Shown one piece after another: positions 25,659 through 32,327 of a DNA stretch of 64,000 nucleotides (position 1 is the stretch's first letter; every line of letters starts with the position of its first letter). Position numbers and translations under genes: made by a program. The stretch comes from Gemmatimonadota bacterium. GTDB taxonomy: Bacteria; Gemmatimonadota; Gemmatimonadetes; Gemmatimonadales; GWC2-71-9. The DNA lies in the NCBI GenBank assembly GCA_003222085.1, contig QHUK01000029.1, positions 1 through 64,000 on the forward strand, written 5' to 3'. A model generated the notes under the pieces. It did no database searches, was not told the DNA's origin, and worked only from the letters and a program-made list of their open reading frames with translations.

Positions 25659-25985
25659 ATGGTGCGGAAGGTAGAGATGTTGGCAGCGAAGGCAGGTGCC
25701 GTCGATGGTGAGGGCGCGGTCGAGCGCGAAGGCTTGAAGTTGGCGCAGGATATGCCCTTGAAGGAGCAGGTGATCTTCACCGGCTCCTCCGACTGGACTC
25801 CGGACCAGGCCGAGCATTACATCGACTGGCGGATTCAGTGCGTGGATACGGAGATCGCCAGGCTGCGCCAGCAGCTGGACGACCTGATCACTTCGCGCAA
25901 GCGTTGGCTCGCCGTCACGGGCGGTCGCTCCAAGGTGTTCGGCATTGCCAACGGCAACGGCCACGGGGCGACCACTACGGCGTAG
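25659..25985 (+). CDS. Small unknown protein with coiled-coil segment
   Basis: 108 residues from ATG 25659 (AGGAGG six bases upstream); a GTG at 25575 with weaker signals would add 28 residues. The centre reads FTGSSDWTPDQAEHYIDWRIQCVDTEIARLRQQLDDLITSRKRWLAVTGG, a short heptad-repeat helix. The C-terminus is Gly/Asn/Thr-rich. No family recognised. It is divergent from the HTH gene and is followed directly by a G-rich tract and a perfect terminator hairpin. Confidence 0.65.
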   Translation: MVRKVEMLAAKAGAVDGEGAVEREGLKLAQDMPLKEQVIFTGSSDWTPDQAEHYIDWRIQCVDTEIARLRQQLDDLITSRKRWLAVTGGRSKVFGIANGNGHGATTTA

Positions 25986-26016
25986 GGGGAGGGAGAGGGG
26001 GAGGGGGGTGGGGGGA
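25985..26016 (+). repeat. G-rich tract with quadruplex potential
   Basis: Immediately after the TAG stop come five runs of three to six G separated by one to three bases. Four or more such runs in ~30 bases meet the simple rule for an intramolecular G-quadruplex in the sense strand and mRNA. It sits between the stop and the terminator hairpin. Confidence 0.7.
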
Positions 26017-26028
26017 TCGGCACGTCAT

Positions 26029-26065
26029 CGCCCCGCAACGCGTTCCGTTGCGGGGCGTTGTGTTC
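26029..26065 (+). terminator. Perfect 12-bp hairpin terminator
   Basis: CGCCCCGCAACG (26029-26040), loop CGTTC, CGTTGCGGGGCG (26046-26057), then TTGTGTT. It lies between convergent genes, so it may end both the small gene at 25659 and the kinase at 26066. Confidence 0.9.
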
Positions 26066-27178
26066 CTAGGTCTCGCGCCGCGAGCGGGGGGTGCGCTGCG
26101 CTGGGATCGGAAGCGTAATCTCGAAGGTGGATCCGCGACCGACCGCGGAATCCACTTTGACGGCTCCACCGAACATGTCCTGGGTGATCTGACGCACGAC
26201 CGTGAGTCCCGTGCCCGACCCCGAGCCGAACTCCTTGGTCGTGAACCCCGGCTCGAAGATCCGCTCGAGATGCTCTCCGGCGATTCCCACCCCGTGGTCC
26301 TGGACCACGAGGCGTAGCGCTTCGCCGACCTGCTCCAGGGTGACCACGACCGGTGAGTTCCGCTCCCGTGACGCCGAGACCGCATTGCGGATGAGGTTCG
26401 TGAGCACCTGATAGAGGGCGTTGGGATCACCCTGGAGGAAGACGCCGCTCGCGCCGACGACACCCTGGAGCGCGATGTTGCGCTTGCCCGCGAGGGGCCG
26501 CTCCAGCGCCACGCAGGACCGCACCACCTGAGCGGCGTCGAACCGCTCCGATCGGGCCAGCCCTCCCCGGGCTCGGTCCTGAATCGAGCGCAGGAACTGG
26601 ATGGCCTGGTCCATGCCTTCCCCCACGCCCGCGAGCTCACCGAGCAGCTCCGCCCGGAAGCCGGGGGTGAGCGATGCCGTCGTCCGGATCAGGTCGAGGG
26701 AGAGATCGAGGCTCGCGAGCGCGGCGGTCAGTGGATTGGCGACCTCGTGGGCGATCACGCTGGGCTGGCGGACCAGCTCGGCCAGAGCGTCCGGCTCCGG
26801 CAACCGGGGCCGGCTGACCACGGGCGGCTGGTCCACGAGACCGAGACAGAGACCCGCCAGCTCGAGGGTGATCCGCTCCCGGCTGCGGCGCTCCACCCCG
26901 TTGGGCGGCGGTGCGGCGGGCTGCTTCCTCACGGGGGCGATGCACCACAGCCCGGCGTCGTCCAGCAGGCAGCCGACCCAGCGACTGCCCTGGATGATCG
27001 GGGCACCCCAGCGATGGAGCGTGCTATCGAGGTCGAGGCGGACGGGCGACTGGGACGGCGTGGCGCTGGTCAAGACCGGGATCACTTCCGCGCGCGAGGA
27101 GACCTCCCACAGGGTGACGACGCGCCCCTGCAGAGCCACGCTCGCTTCGCGCAAGACCTCGCGACGGTGCTCTTGCAT
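26066..27178 (-). CDS. Soluble sensor histidine kinase
   Basis: 370 residues, no membrane helix. Residues ~1-110 form an input region without a recognised domain (it contains LDSTLHRWGAPIIQGSRWVGCLLDDAGLWCIAPV, vaguely GAF-like). HisKA ~140-205 has H-box SVIAHEVANPLTAALASLDLSLDLI. HATPase ~235-360 has N-box NALYQVLTNLIRNAVSASRE, DHGVGI, EPGFTTKEFGSGSGTGLTVVRQI. This resembles NtrB/ZraS-like kinases with GTGL boxes. No response regulator is adjacent. The promoter region carries the 21-base direct repeat shared with the TonB-YfiR-kinase operon. ATG 27178. Confidence 0.9.
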   Translation of the reverse strand: MQEHRREVLREASVALQGRVVTLWEVSSRAEVIPVLTSATPSQSPVRLDLDSTLHRWGAPIIQGSRWVGCLLDDAGLWCIAPVRKQPAAPPPNGVERRSRERITLELAGLCLGLVDQPPVVSRPRLPEPDALAELVRQPSVIAHEVANPLTAALASLDLSLDLIRTTASLTPGFRAELLGELAGVGEGMDQAIQFLRSIQDRARGGLARSERFDAAQVVRSCVALERPLAGKRNIALQGVVGASGVFLQGDPNALYQVLTNLIRNAVSASRERNSPVVVTLEQVGEALRLVVQDHGVGIAGEHLERIFEPGFTTKEFGSGSGTGLTVVRQITQDMFGGAVKVDSAVGRGSTFEITLPIPAQRTPRSRRET

Positions 27179-27216
27179 TGGATGTCATCAAATTTGGGTC
27201 GCCCCGGGTCCCCGTC

Positions 27217-27256
27217 CTAGGGCGTTTTTGCGGCACGGAGGGGTGCGAATGCGGCA
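27217..27256 (-). promoter_or_regulatory. 21-bp-spaced direct repeat upstream of the soluble kinase
   Basis: On the minus strand TGCCGCA (27256-27250) and TGCCGCA (27235-27229) are exact direct repeats 21 bases apart, followed by AAAACGCCCTAG. The 20-base block 27217-27236 is identical to 12930-12949. It lies 39-78 bases upstream of the kinase ATG, the expected place for an activator site. Confidence 0.6.
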
Positions 27257-27271
27257 AGGGTGTCGGGCCCG

Positions 27272-28942
27272 TCAGGCCTCCCCCTTGCGGCGCCGCTTGC
27301 CCTCCTTCTCGAGGTCCGCTCTGCGGCCGGCGACCACCACGCGATCGCGACCCCCGCCCTTCGCCTCGTACATCGCCGCGTCGGCGCTCGCGATGAGCTC
27401 CTCGGGCGTGTCGCCGTGCGTCGGATACTCGGCGGCGCCGACGCTCACGGTCATCTTCCCGCCGCTGAACTCCTCGGCCGCCACGCGGGCCCGGATGCGC
27501 TCCCCCACCGCGGCCGCCGTCGCGATCGGGGCCTCGATCAGCATCACCACGAACTCCTCCCCGCCGTAGCGCGCCACGCTGTCCACCCCGCGCGTCATCT
27601 TCCGCAAGATCTCCGCGACCTTGACGAGCGCCGCGTCCCCCCCGAGGTGCCCGTGCGTGTCGTTGTACTGCTTGAAGTGATCGACGTCGGCCAGCAGCAC
27701 CGAGAAGGTGCGCCGCAGGCGCCGCGATCGCTGGACCTCGTTGGCGAGGGTGCCCATGAGATGTCGCCGGTTGTACAGCCCGGTGAGCGCGTCGGTGACG
27801 GAGAGCCGCTCCAGCTCGCCCTGACCCTCGCGCTCCCGGAGGCGCATCAGCAGGTTTTTGAACACCTGCGTCAAGAGGCCAACCTCGCCGCGCCCGGCCG
27901 ACGGCAACTCGACCGACAGATCGCCCGCCGCAACCTTCGCCGCGGCACCCGCCAGGCGCTCGAGCGGCCGTACCAGGAGCACGCCGACGTAGGTCACCAA
28001 CCCTGCTCCCGCCAGCAGCAGGACGAGCGTCACGCCGAGGCCGCTCCCGGACCCCCCGGCCCGGCGGACCACCTCCGCCCGCGGCATCTCGACCACCGCC
28101 GCCCAGCGGAGCGCGGGTATCCGCCGCAGGGTGCCGATCACGGCTCGCCCGTCGGCGCGCTTGTACTCCACGGTCGTGCCTTCTCGATCGATGAGCGCCT
28201 GCGCCGTCGCGGGCGGGACCTTGGTCCGCATCACCTCCGCGGAGCTGCTCCGCAACCGCAGGATGAGCCTGCCCTGCTCGTTCATCAGGTAGACGTCGCC
28301 CGAGTCGGTCGGGGCAATGCGCTGCAGGATGTCCGCGACCGAGCGCAGATTGAGCTTCGCCATGAGCGCGCCGACGTAGCGCCCGTCCGCCTGACGGATC
28401 GGGACGGCGAGCGCGAGCGTGGCCTTGCCGAGTCCCGCGTCCCAGTAGGCGTCGCCCACGAGCGCGTCGCTCGTCCGGAGCGTGGTCAACCGGTCCTGGG
28501 AGAACTGCACGCCGCTCATCCGGCCGCCGCTGCTCGTCACGAACCGGCCGCGCGCGTCGAGGACCAGCAGCCCTTCGCAGTCGGGGCAGCGCTCACGCAC
28601 CGAGTTGAGGTAGTCGCGCAGCCGGCCGACCGCCTCTGCGCTGCCCTGCGTTCGGGCGAGGTTCTCCGCCACCGCATACGCGGTCGCCGCCACGCGCAGG
28701 TCGCGCAGCCGATCGCTCAGCCATTGATCGATGTCCCAGGCTGCGTCGGCGCTCGCACCGCGCAGCTCGGGCGCGACCTGGTCGCCGATCGACGGCGGCC
28801 GGTTCTGGCGGTGAGACACGATCGTCACGGCGAGCGCAGGCACGAGCGTCGCCACCACCGCGAACACCAGCATCTGGTTCCTGATGGTATCGAGGTGCAC
28901 CGCGCGCAGCCGGCGCGCGATGGTGTCTTGCCAGGTGGTCAC
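27272..28942 (-). CDS. Membrane diguanylate cyclase (Cache sensor, HAMP, GGDEF)
   Basis: 556 residues from GTG 28942 (GGAGG nine bases upstream). TM1 ~20-42, a large periplasmic Cache-like domain (~45-300: WDIDQWLSDRLRDLRVAATAYAVAENL, CPDCEGLLVLDARGRFVTSSGG, LAVPIRQADGRYVGALMAKLNL), TM2 ~305-328, HAMP ~328-385, GGDEF ~390-545. The active site is YGGEEF and the inhibitory I-site RGVD lies five residues before it, so the enzyme should make c-di-GMP from two GTP and be product-inhibited. DADHFK-type metal residues are present (LLADVDHFKQYNDTHGH). The basic tail EGKRRRKGEA is unusual. Monocistronic. Confidence 0.93.
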   Translation of the reverse strand: MTTWQDTIARRLRAVHLDTIRNQMLVFAVVATLVPALAVTIVSHRQNRPPSIGDQVAPELRGASADAAWDIDQWLSDRLRDLRVAATAYAVAENLARTQGSAEAVGRLRDYLNSVRERCPDCEGLLVLDARGRFVTSSGGRMSGVQFSQDRLTTLRTSDALVGDAYWDAGLGKATLALAVPIRQADGRYVGALMAKLNLRSVADILQRIAPTDSGDVYLMNEQGRLILRLRSSSAEVMRTKVPPATAQALIDREGTTVEYKRADGRAVIGTLRRIPALRWAAVVEMPRAEVVRRAGGSGSGLGVTLVLLLAGAGLVTYVGVLLVRPLERLAGAAAKVAAGDLSVELPSAGRGEVGLLTQVFKNLLMRLREREGQGELERLSVTDALTGLYNRRHLMGTLANEVQRSRRLRRTFSVLLADVDHFKQYNDTHGHLGGDAALVKVAEILRKMTRGVDSVARYGGEEFVVMLIEAPIATAAAVGERIRARVAAEEFSGGKMTVSVGAAEYPTHGDTPEELIASADAAMYEAKGGGRDRVVVAGRRADLEKEGKRRRKGEA

Positions 28943-29276
28943 GGTCGGTCGTCCTCCGGAGTACAGCAAGATTCACCTTCCGTCCTTCCCCGCAAGTGTG
29001 CGCCCGCTCGTGCGTTCCACGGCTTCATTTGCCCACTCTCGTGCTCGCTCGCGTGACGAACATCACCCCACCTGCGGTCGTCCGTCATCACCGGATTCTG
29101 CAATGGATCACGCGGTAGACGAGACGCGTGACCCGCTCGGCTCGCCCGCTCCCGGTCCGTAACCCGGCGCCCCACTTGAGGTAGCGGCAAATGCCACGGT
29201 CAGGCATACGGCTTGCTTCACTTGTTATGCCTCTCCAGCACCGATCCGCTTTCCTTTATCTTCGCCGAGGACTGCA
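28943..29276. other. 334-base gene-free interval
   Basis: Separates the divergent cyclase and coiled-coil genes and must hold both promoters. The only structure I see is the inverted repeat AGGCATA-N17-TATGCCT (29202-29208 / 29226-29232), 45 bases before the coiled-coil gene. No convincing coding frame, tRNA or riboswitch. Confidence 0.6.
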
Positions 29277-31373
29277 ATGGCCTGGAAGCTCTTCGGACAT
29301 GCGACCACGCCGGCGCAGCTGCCTGCGGAGCTCCGTTCCATTCTGGCGCAAATGCAGCGTGAGCGCGTCGCGTTTGGGGCGCTCACCGCCGGCGCCCACG
29401 ACGTCGCTCGACACCTCACCGAGCTCGCGCAGCCCGTCGCCGAGGCCCAGAAGGTCGTGGCCGAGCTGCAGGGGCGCGTCAAGGCGCTCGAGCGGCTTGC
29501 GCCCGTCCTGGCCACCCTCGACGAGCAGACTGAAGCGGTGTCGCGCACCCAGAGCCGCACCGAAACGCAGGTCGAGCACACCGCGGCACAGGTCAAGCAT
29601 CTCCGCACCGAGATCGAGCAGCTGCGCGCCACGTTCGACACGGCGCTCGCGCTGAAGGGCGATGTCACGAGCCTCGTCGAGTCGGCCAGCGGGCTCAAGT
29701 CGCTGCGCGCCGACGCCGAGGCGCTGACCGGCCAGGTGCGCGACCTCTCCGACACGTTCGACCGCGCGCGGCAACGGCAAGACGAATTGAATCGCGCCGG
29801 TGAGGCGGCCGGCGTCCAGCTGCACGCGCTCGAGGAGCGACAGCAGCAGGTGCAAGGAAGCGTCGCGGCAGCGCAGACCCGCGTGACCGGGCTCGAGGAG
29901 GGGTTCGCCCATCTCACGCAGGCCGCGGCCGACGCGGCCGACACCAAGCGAAAGCTGAGCACGCTGAAGGCCCTCGCCGATTCCGTCACGCAGAAGGTCG
30001 CCGTGCTGGAGCAGCAGCGCGAGGTGGTCGATCGCGCCCTCGGCCAGGCCACCCAGCTCCACGACGTCATGCGGGATATCGACGCCAAGATTCGCACACA
30101 CGAAGCCAACGCCAAGAGTCTGGGCGCGCTCGAGACCCGGGTCACCGAGCTCCACGCGCTCCACGGCGACCTCCTGGCGCAGTCGCGGGACGTCAGCACG
30201 CGTCACGAGCAGATCGCCCAAACCGATCAGGAGCTCCAGGGACGGCTGAACGAGCTGCGGGACGGGGTCCAGAGAACGGTCCAGCGTTTCGAGCTCGAGA
30301 ACCAGGGGCTCGACGCGGTCGGGCAGCGCATCGGGGAGCTGCGCGGAACGCTCACGGACATGGAAACGCGCTGCCGCTCGCTGGACGAATCGGCCCGCAC
30401 CATCGGGGACGTCCGGTCGCAGGCCGATGGGCTCGAGACGCGGCTCGCGGGCATTGCCGATACCGTCGCGCAGCTCGAAACCCAGGGCGAGCGCCTCGGT
30501 GCCGTGCGATCCGATGCCGAGCGACTCGCGCAGACGGTCGAGCAGATGACCCAGCGCCTGGCGCGACTCGAGGAGGCGCAGCCGGCCGTCGACGCAGCGT
30601 TGCACGACTTCACGAGTCTCAAGGGGACTCACGCGGCGGTCAAGGATGCGCTGGAGCGCATGCGGGTGGCCGACGACGAGATCGGCCGGGTGCTCGAGGC
30701 GCAGGGCGGCACAAAAACCTGGCTCAGCGACGTCACCCAATCGGTGGACGCCCTGCGCGGCGAGCTTGCGGCGGTGGAGGGCATGAAGCCGGCGGTCGAG
30801 TCGGTCCGCCGCGACGCCGGCCGCCTGACGCACGACATGGCCCAGATCGAGGGCCGGATGACGCAGACGGACGCCGCCGTCACGGCACTCGAGGCCCGGG
30901 CCCGGAGCCTGGACGCGCTCGCCGAACAGACCAGGGCGTTGGGGCGGGAGCTCGAGCGACAGCAGGTCGTGCTCGATTCCGCCACGGAGCATCTCGAGCG
31001 GGCAGCGCAGCTGCGGGCGGAGGCGGCGAGCATCGCCCAGCGATTGGAAGAGCGGGCCGGCCAGCTCAACGGAGCCCTCAGCGGCGCCAGCGACCGCACC
31101 GCTGCGCTCACGACGACCCTCGACGATCTCGAGAGTCGGGCCGGGGACCTGCGGTTCGTGCAGAGGCGCATGGCGCAGTTCGAGGAGCGGCTCGCCAAGT
31201 GGCATGCCACCGAAGAGCAGCTCATGCGGGCGCTCGCGCAGACCGCGCAGCGGCAGGCCACGGTCGACGCGCTCCAGGCGGACTTATACCGTCTGTTCGA
31301 GGTGGCCGAGCGGACGGTCGACCACGTCCGCTCGCTCGCCGGCGCCCAGGGGCGCCAAGTGAAGAGCGCTTAG
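29277..31373 (+). CDS. Long soluble coiled-coil protein
   Basis: 698 residues, almost wholly heptad-repeat helix from ~40 to ~690, rich in Ala, Leu, Glu, Gln, Arg and Thr. Typical segments are LRTEIEQLRATFDTALALKG, VEQMTQRLARLEEAQPAVDAALHDF and LERAAQLRAEAASIAQRLEER. The N-terminal ~35 residues (MAWKLFGHATTPAQLPAELRSI) are not coiled coil and could be a targeting or cap element. No signal peptide, membrane helix, ATPase or HAMP motif is seen, which separates it from SMC, MukB and chemoreceptors. It stands alone and ends 4 bases from a convergent gene. A cytoskeletal or scaffold role is possible; function unknown. Confidence 0.82.
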   Translation: MAWKLFGHATTPAQLPAELRSILAQMQRERVAFGALTAGAHDVARHLTELAQPVAEAQKVVAELQGRVKALERLAPVLATLDEQTEAVSRTQSRTETQVEHTAAQVKHLRTEIEQLRATFDTALALKGDVTSLVESASGLKSLRADAEALTGQVRDLSDTFDRARQRQDELNRAGEAAGVQLHALEERQQQVQGSVAAAQTRVTGLEEGFAHLTQAAADAADTKRKLSTLKALADSVTQKVAVLEQQREVVDRALGQATQLHDVMRDIDAKIRTHEANAKSLGALETRVTELHALHGDLLAQSRDVSTRHEQIAQTDQELQGRLNELRDGVQRTVQRFELENQGLDAVGQRIGELRGTLTDMETRCRSLDESARTIGDVRSQADGLETRLAGIADTVAQLETQGERLGAVRSDAERLAQTVEQMTQRLARLEEAQPAVDAALHDFTSLKGTHAAVKDALERMRVADDEIGRVLEAQGGTKTWLSDVTQSVDALRGELAAVEGMKPAVESVRRDAGRLTHDMAQIEGRMTQTDAAVTALEARARSLDALAEQTRALGRELERQQVVLDSATEHLERAAQLRAEAASIAQRLEERAGQLNGALSGASDRTAALTTTLDDLESRAGDLRFVQRRMAQFEERLAKWHATEEQLMRALAQTAQRQATVDALQADLYRLFEVAERTVDHVRSLAGAQGRQVKSA

Positions 31374-31377
31374 GCTG

Positions 31378-31968
31378 CTAGGACTGGCGGGTGAACACGG
31401 CCCGCCACCCGCGGTCTTGCGCGGTCCACGTGAAATGATCGTGGTCGAGCACGGCTAGAGTGGAGGCCGGCGGAGGCGGGGGGTCACCCGCGCCCGGCGA
31501 GATGGGGATGGCGTAGAACGTGATGCTCGGCTGGGCATCGTCCAGAATCCCCGTGAGGAGCTCGGGCGCAGACCCGACGTTGTACACCGAGGTATTGAAG
31601 AAGCGATCGCTCGCGGGGTCGAAGCCGACGATACCCTGGCCCTGCACCTGGGAGTGATCGAGCACTTCGCTCCATTGCAGGCGGAGGTCGTCGAACAGCG
31701 CCTTCACCACGCGGATCCCCGACACGTCGGGCGTCCCGCTGAAGTTCCCGGCGAACCAGATCTCGAACCGCCATGTTCCGACCAGGTCGCCGAGCATGCC
31801 CCGCGCTGGTTGCAGGTGAGACGTGGGCTGGACGGCCGTGGCGCTCGGCCGGCCCCGCCCGGTCGCTTCCTTGGCGCCCTGGGCGGCGAGCCCCGGCGCG
31901 AACAGCGCGGCGGCAGCCAGCCCGCACACCGCGATCCCTGCAGATCCAGCCCAACGACCGATACCCAT
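31378..31968 (-). CDS. Secreted DUF1579-like protein
   Basis: 196 residues. Signal peptide MGIGRWAGSAGIAVCGLAAAALFAPGLAAQ, a Ser/Thr/Arg linker, then a lipocalin-like domain: MLGDLVGTWRFEIWFAGNFSGTPDVSGIRVVKALFDDLRLQWSEVLDHSQVQGQGIVGFDPASDRF and a C-terminal HDHFTWTAQDRGWRAVFTR. The opening GTW motif and order of strands resemble DUF1579. No active site evident. It is divergent from the XRE regulator at 32046 across an AT-rich interval with a strong inverted repeat, so it is a likely target of that regulator. ATG 31968 gives the signal peptide. Confidence 0.72.
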   Translation of the reverse strand: MGIGRWAGSAGIAVCGLAAAALFAPGLAAQGAKEATGRGRPSATAVQPTSHLQPARGMLGDLVGTWRFEIWFAGNFSGTPDVSGIRVVKALFDDLRLQWSEVLDHSQVQGQGIVGFDPASDRFFNTSVYNVGSAPELLTGILDDAQPSITFYAIPISPGAGDPPPPPASTLAVLDHDHFTWTAQDRGWRAVFTRQS

Positions 31969-31972
31969 GTGG

Positions 31973-32035
31973 TATAGCACCTATTGATGTTATAATGTGT
32001 AGGTGCTATAATATGTGTAATTGTTATATATAGCA
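31973..32035. promoter_or_regulatory. AT-rich divergent promoter with 11-bp inverted repeat
   Basis: TATAGCACCTA (31973-31983) and TAGGTGCTATA (32000-32010) are exact inverted copies; a further half-site TATAGCA is at 32029-32035. In the plus direction TTGATG (31984-31989), 17 bases, TATAAT (32007-32012) form a good sigma70 promoter within the repeat. The AT content contrasts sharply with the flanking DNA. Bound regulator would block both divergent promoters. Confidence 0.75.
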
Positions 32036-32045
32036 AGGAGGCGAG

Positions 32046-32309
32046 ATGCCACAGTATCGGGGCCAGAAAGTCCGCTATCGCCGCAGGGGCCTGCTACGCC
32101 TGCGGTTGCGGCAACTCCTGGAGGCGCGCGGCCTGTCCGCCTATGGGCTCGCCAAGTTCACCGGCCTCAGCCTCAATACCATCTACCGGCTTACCCGGCC
32201 GACTGGACGGTTCAGTCTCATTCGGGCGGATACGATCGAACGCTTGTGTGGCACCCTCCGGGTGACCCCGAGCGAGCTGTTCGAGTACAAGCGGCCGCCG
32301 GCGACGTGA
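32046..32309 (+). CDS. XRE/Cro-CI-family transcriptional regulator
   Basis: 87 residues, essentially one HTH_3/HTH_26-type domain: LRLRLRQLLEARGLSAYGLAKFTGLSLNTIYRLTRPTGRFSLIRADTIERLCGTLRVTPSELFEY. The N-terminus is very basic (QKVRYRRRGLLRLRLRQ). AGGAGG stands four bases before ATG 32046. The protein most likely binds the inverted repeat in its own promoter region. The other gene controlled is presumably the divergent DUF1579-like gene. Size and simplicity resemble antitoxin or stand-alone Cro-like regulators, but no toxin gene is adjacent. Confidence 0.87.
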   Translation: MPQYRGQKVRYRRRGLLRLRLRQLLEARGLSAYGLAKFTGLSLNTIYRLTRPTGRFSLIRADTIERLCGTLRVTPSELFEYKRPPAT

Positions 32310-32327
32310 TGCAAGGGGAGCGCACTC

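Noticed and set aside
24844-25985. Prophage remnant
   Set aside because: Only one repressor-like HTH is present; there is no integrase, structural gene or attachment repeat.
28939-29190. 83-codon minus-strand frame before the diguanylate cyclase
   Set aside because: No ribosome-binding site and no recognisable motif; it overlaps the cyclase start and the promoter interval.
29161-29232. GGCAAATGCC and AGGCATA/TATGCCT considered as a tRNA or riboswitch
   Set aside because: No T-loop GTTCGANTC, no acceptor stem and no known riboswitch core could be built.
29256-31205. 649-codon open frame on the minus strand
   Set aside because: Antisense of the coiled-coil gene; its His/Leu/Arg-rich repeats merely mirror the heptad pattern of the opposite strand.
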